A stretch of 64,000 nt of DNA, taken from the NCBI GenBank assembly GCA_963710735.1, contig CAVQBN010000024.1, forward strand, positions 372,001 through 436,000. Direction: 5' to 3'. Numbering within the stretch: position 1 is the first letter of the stretch; each line of letters opens with the position of its first letter. Shown piece after piece: positions 63,563-64,000 of this stretch. Position numbers and translations under genes: made by a program. The stretch comes from FEN-1297 sp963710735 (GTDB taxonomy: Bacteria; Bacteroidota; Ignavibacteria; Ignavibacteriales; Ignavibacteriaceae). The notes beneath the pieces were generated by a model that did not search any database, had not been told where the DNA came from, and worked only from the letters and a program-made list of their open reading frames with translations.

Positions 63563-64000
63563 GCAGCAACATATTCTCCCACGCTGTGCCCAATCATAGA
63601 AGAAGGTTTAATTCCACGGCTAATGAGCAGCCGAGCCAATGCATATTCAATTATAAATAAAGCAGGCTGAGTATAAACTGTTTGTTCAAGCTTTTTAGCA
63701 GTTTGTTCATTATTATCTTTCGGGAATAATAAATCACGGATATCCAATTCAAGGTAGGGTTTAAGTATCTCAGCACAATTATCCACTGTTTCCCTAAACA
63801 ATTTTTCTTTAAAGTATAACCCCTTACCCATGTTAACATACTGTGCACCCTGCCCCGGGAACATAAATACAACATGCGGTTTTTCATTTTTATTGTTCTT
63901 TCCCCTATTCATTCCAGAATTGATTGCCTCCGCCATTGTACCAGCCGCATTTATACAGCCGTCCGAGACAATAAATTGACGCCATTCAAATTCTCTTCTT
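63463..64000 (-). CDS. Hybrid synthetase, segment 1: KS-AT linker and start of acyltransferase (runs off the edge)
   Basis: The frame is open to the window end, so the gene continues to the right (5' on the minus strand). The first visible residues (REFEWRQFIVSDG) look like the KS-AT linker, so a ketosynthase is expected just outside. The AT begins HVVFMFPGQGAQYVNMGKGLY, with the nucleophile elbow GHSVGEYVAAC (Ser). The frame goes wrong after CIAEF; adding one G near 63551 (GCC G[G]A GTT) gives AACIAGVFSLEDV and leads into segment 2. Confidence 0.82.
   Translation of the reverse strand, partial: RREFEWRQFIVSDGCINAAGTMAEAINSGMNRGKNNKNEKPHVVFMFPGQGAQYVNMGKGLYFKEKLFRETVDNCAEILKPYLELDIRDLLFPKDNNEQTAKKLEQTVYTQPALFIIEYALARLLISRGIKPSSMIGHSVGEYVAACIAEFLVWKMSFSYSQGAQNLCSSRTQAVCFR

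Noticed and set aside
1..64000. tRNA, rRNA or riboswitch genes
   Set aside because: Scanned by eye for tRNA arms, rRNA core sequences and common riboswitch cores; none convincing.

Overview
AT-rich bacterial DNA from an Ignavibacteria-like member of the Bacteroidota/Chlorobi group. The main clue is a set of secreted proteins ending in a type IX secretion (T9SS) sorting domain with the NQNYPNPFNP core and a GTYxYxIQAGxxxxxKKMxLxK tail (1-738, 2539-5025, 10797-11579, and a broken one at 18662-20484). No rRNA, tRNA, CRISPR array or intact insertion sequence was seen. Assignment to a class is inference from these motifs.

Layout. 1-11.6 kb: T9SS cargo, an initiating sugar-phosphate transferase, an OmpA-like protein with nine calcium-binding TSP3 repeats, and a NarL-type two-component pair plus a stand-alone receiver. 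11.8-18.3 kb: FemAB-like acyltransferase, SDR dehydrogenase, two ATP-grasp ligases, a HAD phosphatase and a GT2 glycosyltransferase. 18.6-20.5 kb: a T9SS beta-helix gene shattered by small indels. 20.7-27.7 kb (minus strand): hexapeptide acyltransferase, ACP-like protein without the usual carrier serine, asparagine synthase, NAD synthase-like amidase-ligase, AMP-dependent acyl ligase and methyltransferase. 28-31 kb: a WbpB/WbpD pair split by a four-helix-bundle (23S-IVP-like) gene, its truncated copy and low-complexity DNA, followed by a 145-bp tandem repeat. 31.4-36.9 kb: a small helical protein/nucleotidyltransferase pair, a frameshifted hypothetical gene, a sigma-like factor, a small charged protein and an ImmA/IrrE peptidase, with much repeat-rich intergenic DNA.

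37.6-55.3 kb is a surface-polysaccharide locus: Wzx flippase, Wzy-type polymerase, four glycosyltransferase-type genes (two frameshifted), an asparagine-synthase-like enzyme without glutaminase nucleophile, a secreted beta-helix/dockerin protein, and the sugar-nucleotide enzymes WecB, WbpA, WbpB and WbpD. These would give UDP-GlcNAc(3NAc)A or UDP-ManNAc(3NAc)A if a WbpE-type aminotransferase is supplied from elsewhere. The WbpB/WbpD pair occurs twice, in inverted orientation.

55.4-64 kb, running off the right edge, is a hybrid polyketide/nonribosomal peptide synthetase on the minus strand: (KS-AT linker)-AT-ACP-aminotransferase-C-A-methyltransferase-PCP-thioesterase, an order resembling the beta-amino-fatty-acid module of mycosubtilin/iturin synthases. 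It is cut by at least six single-base frame changes, several in A-runs. Similar indels hit two glycosyltransferases, a FemAB gene and a hypothetical gene. This is either real decay or uncorrected sequence error; the sequence alone cannot decide, so these genes are described by reconstructed product.
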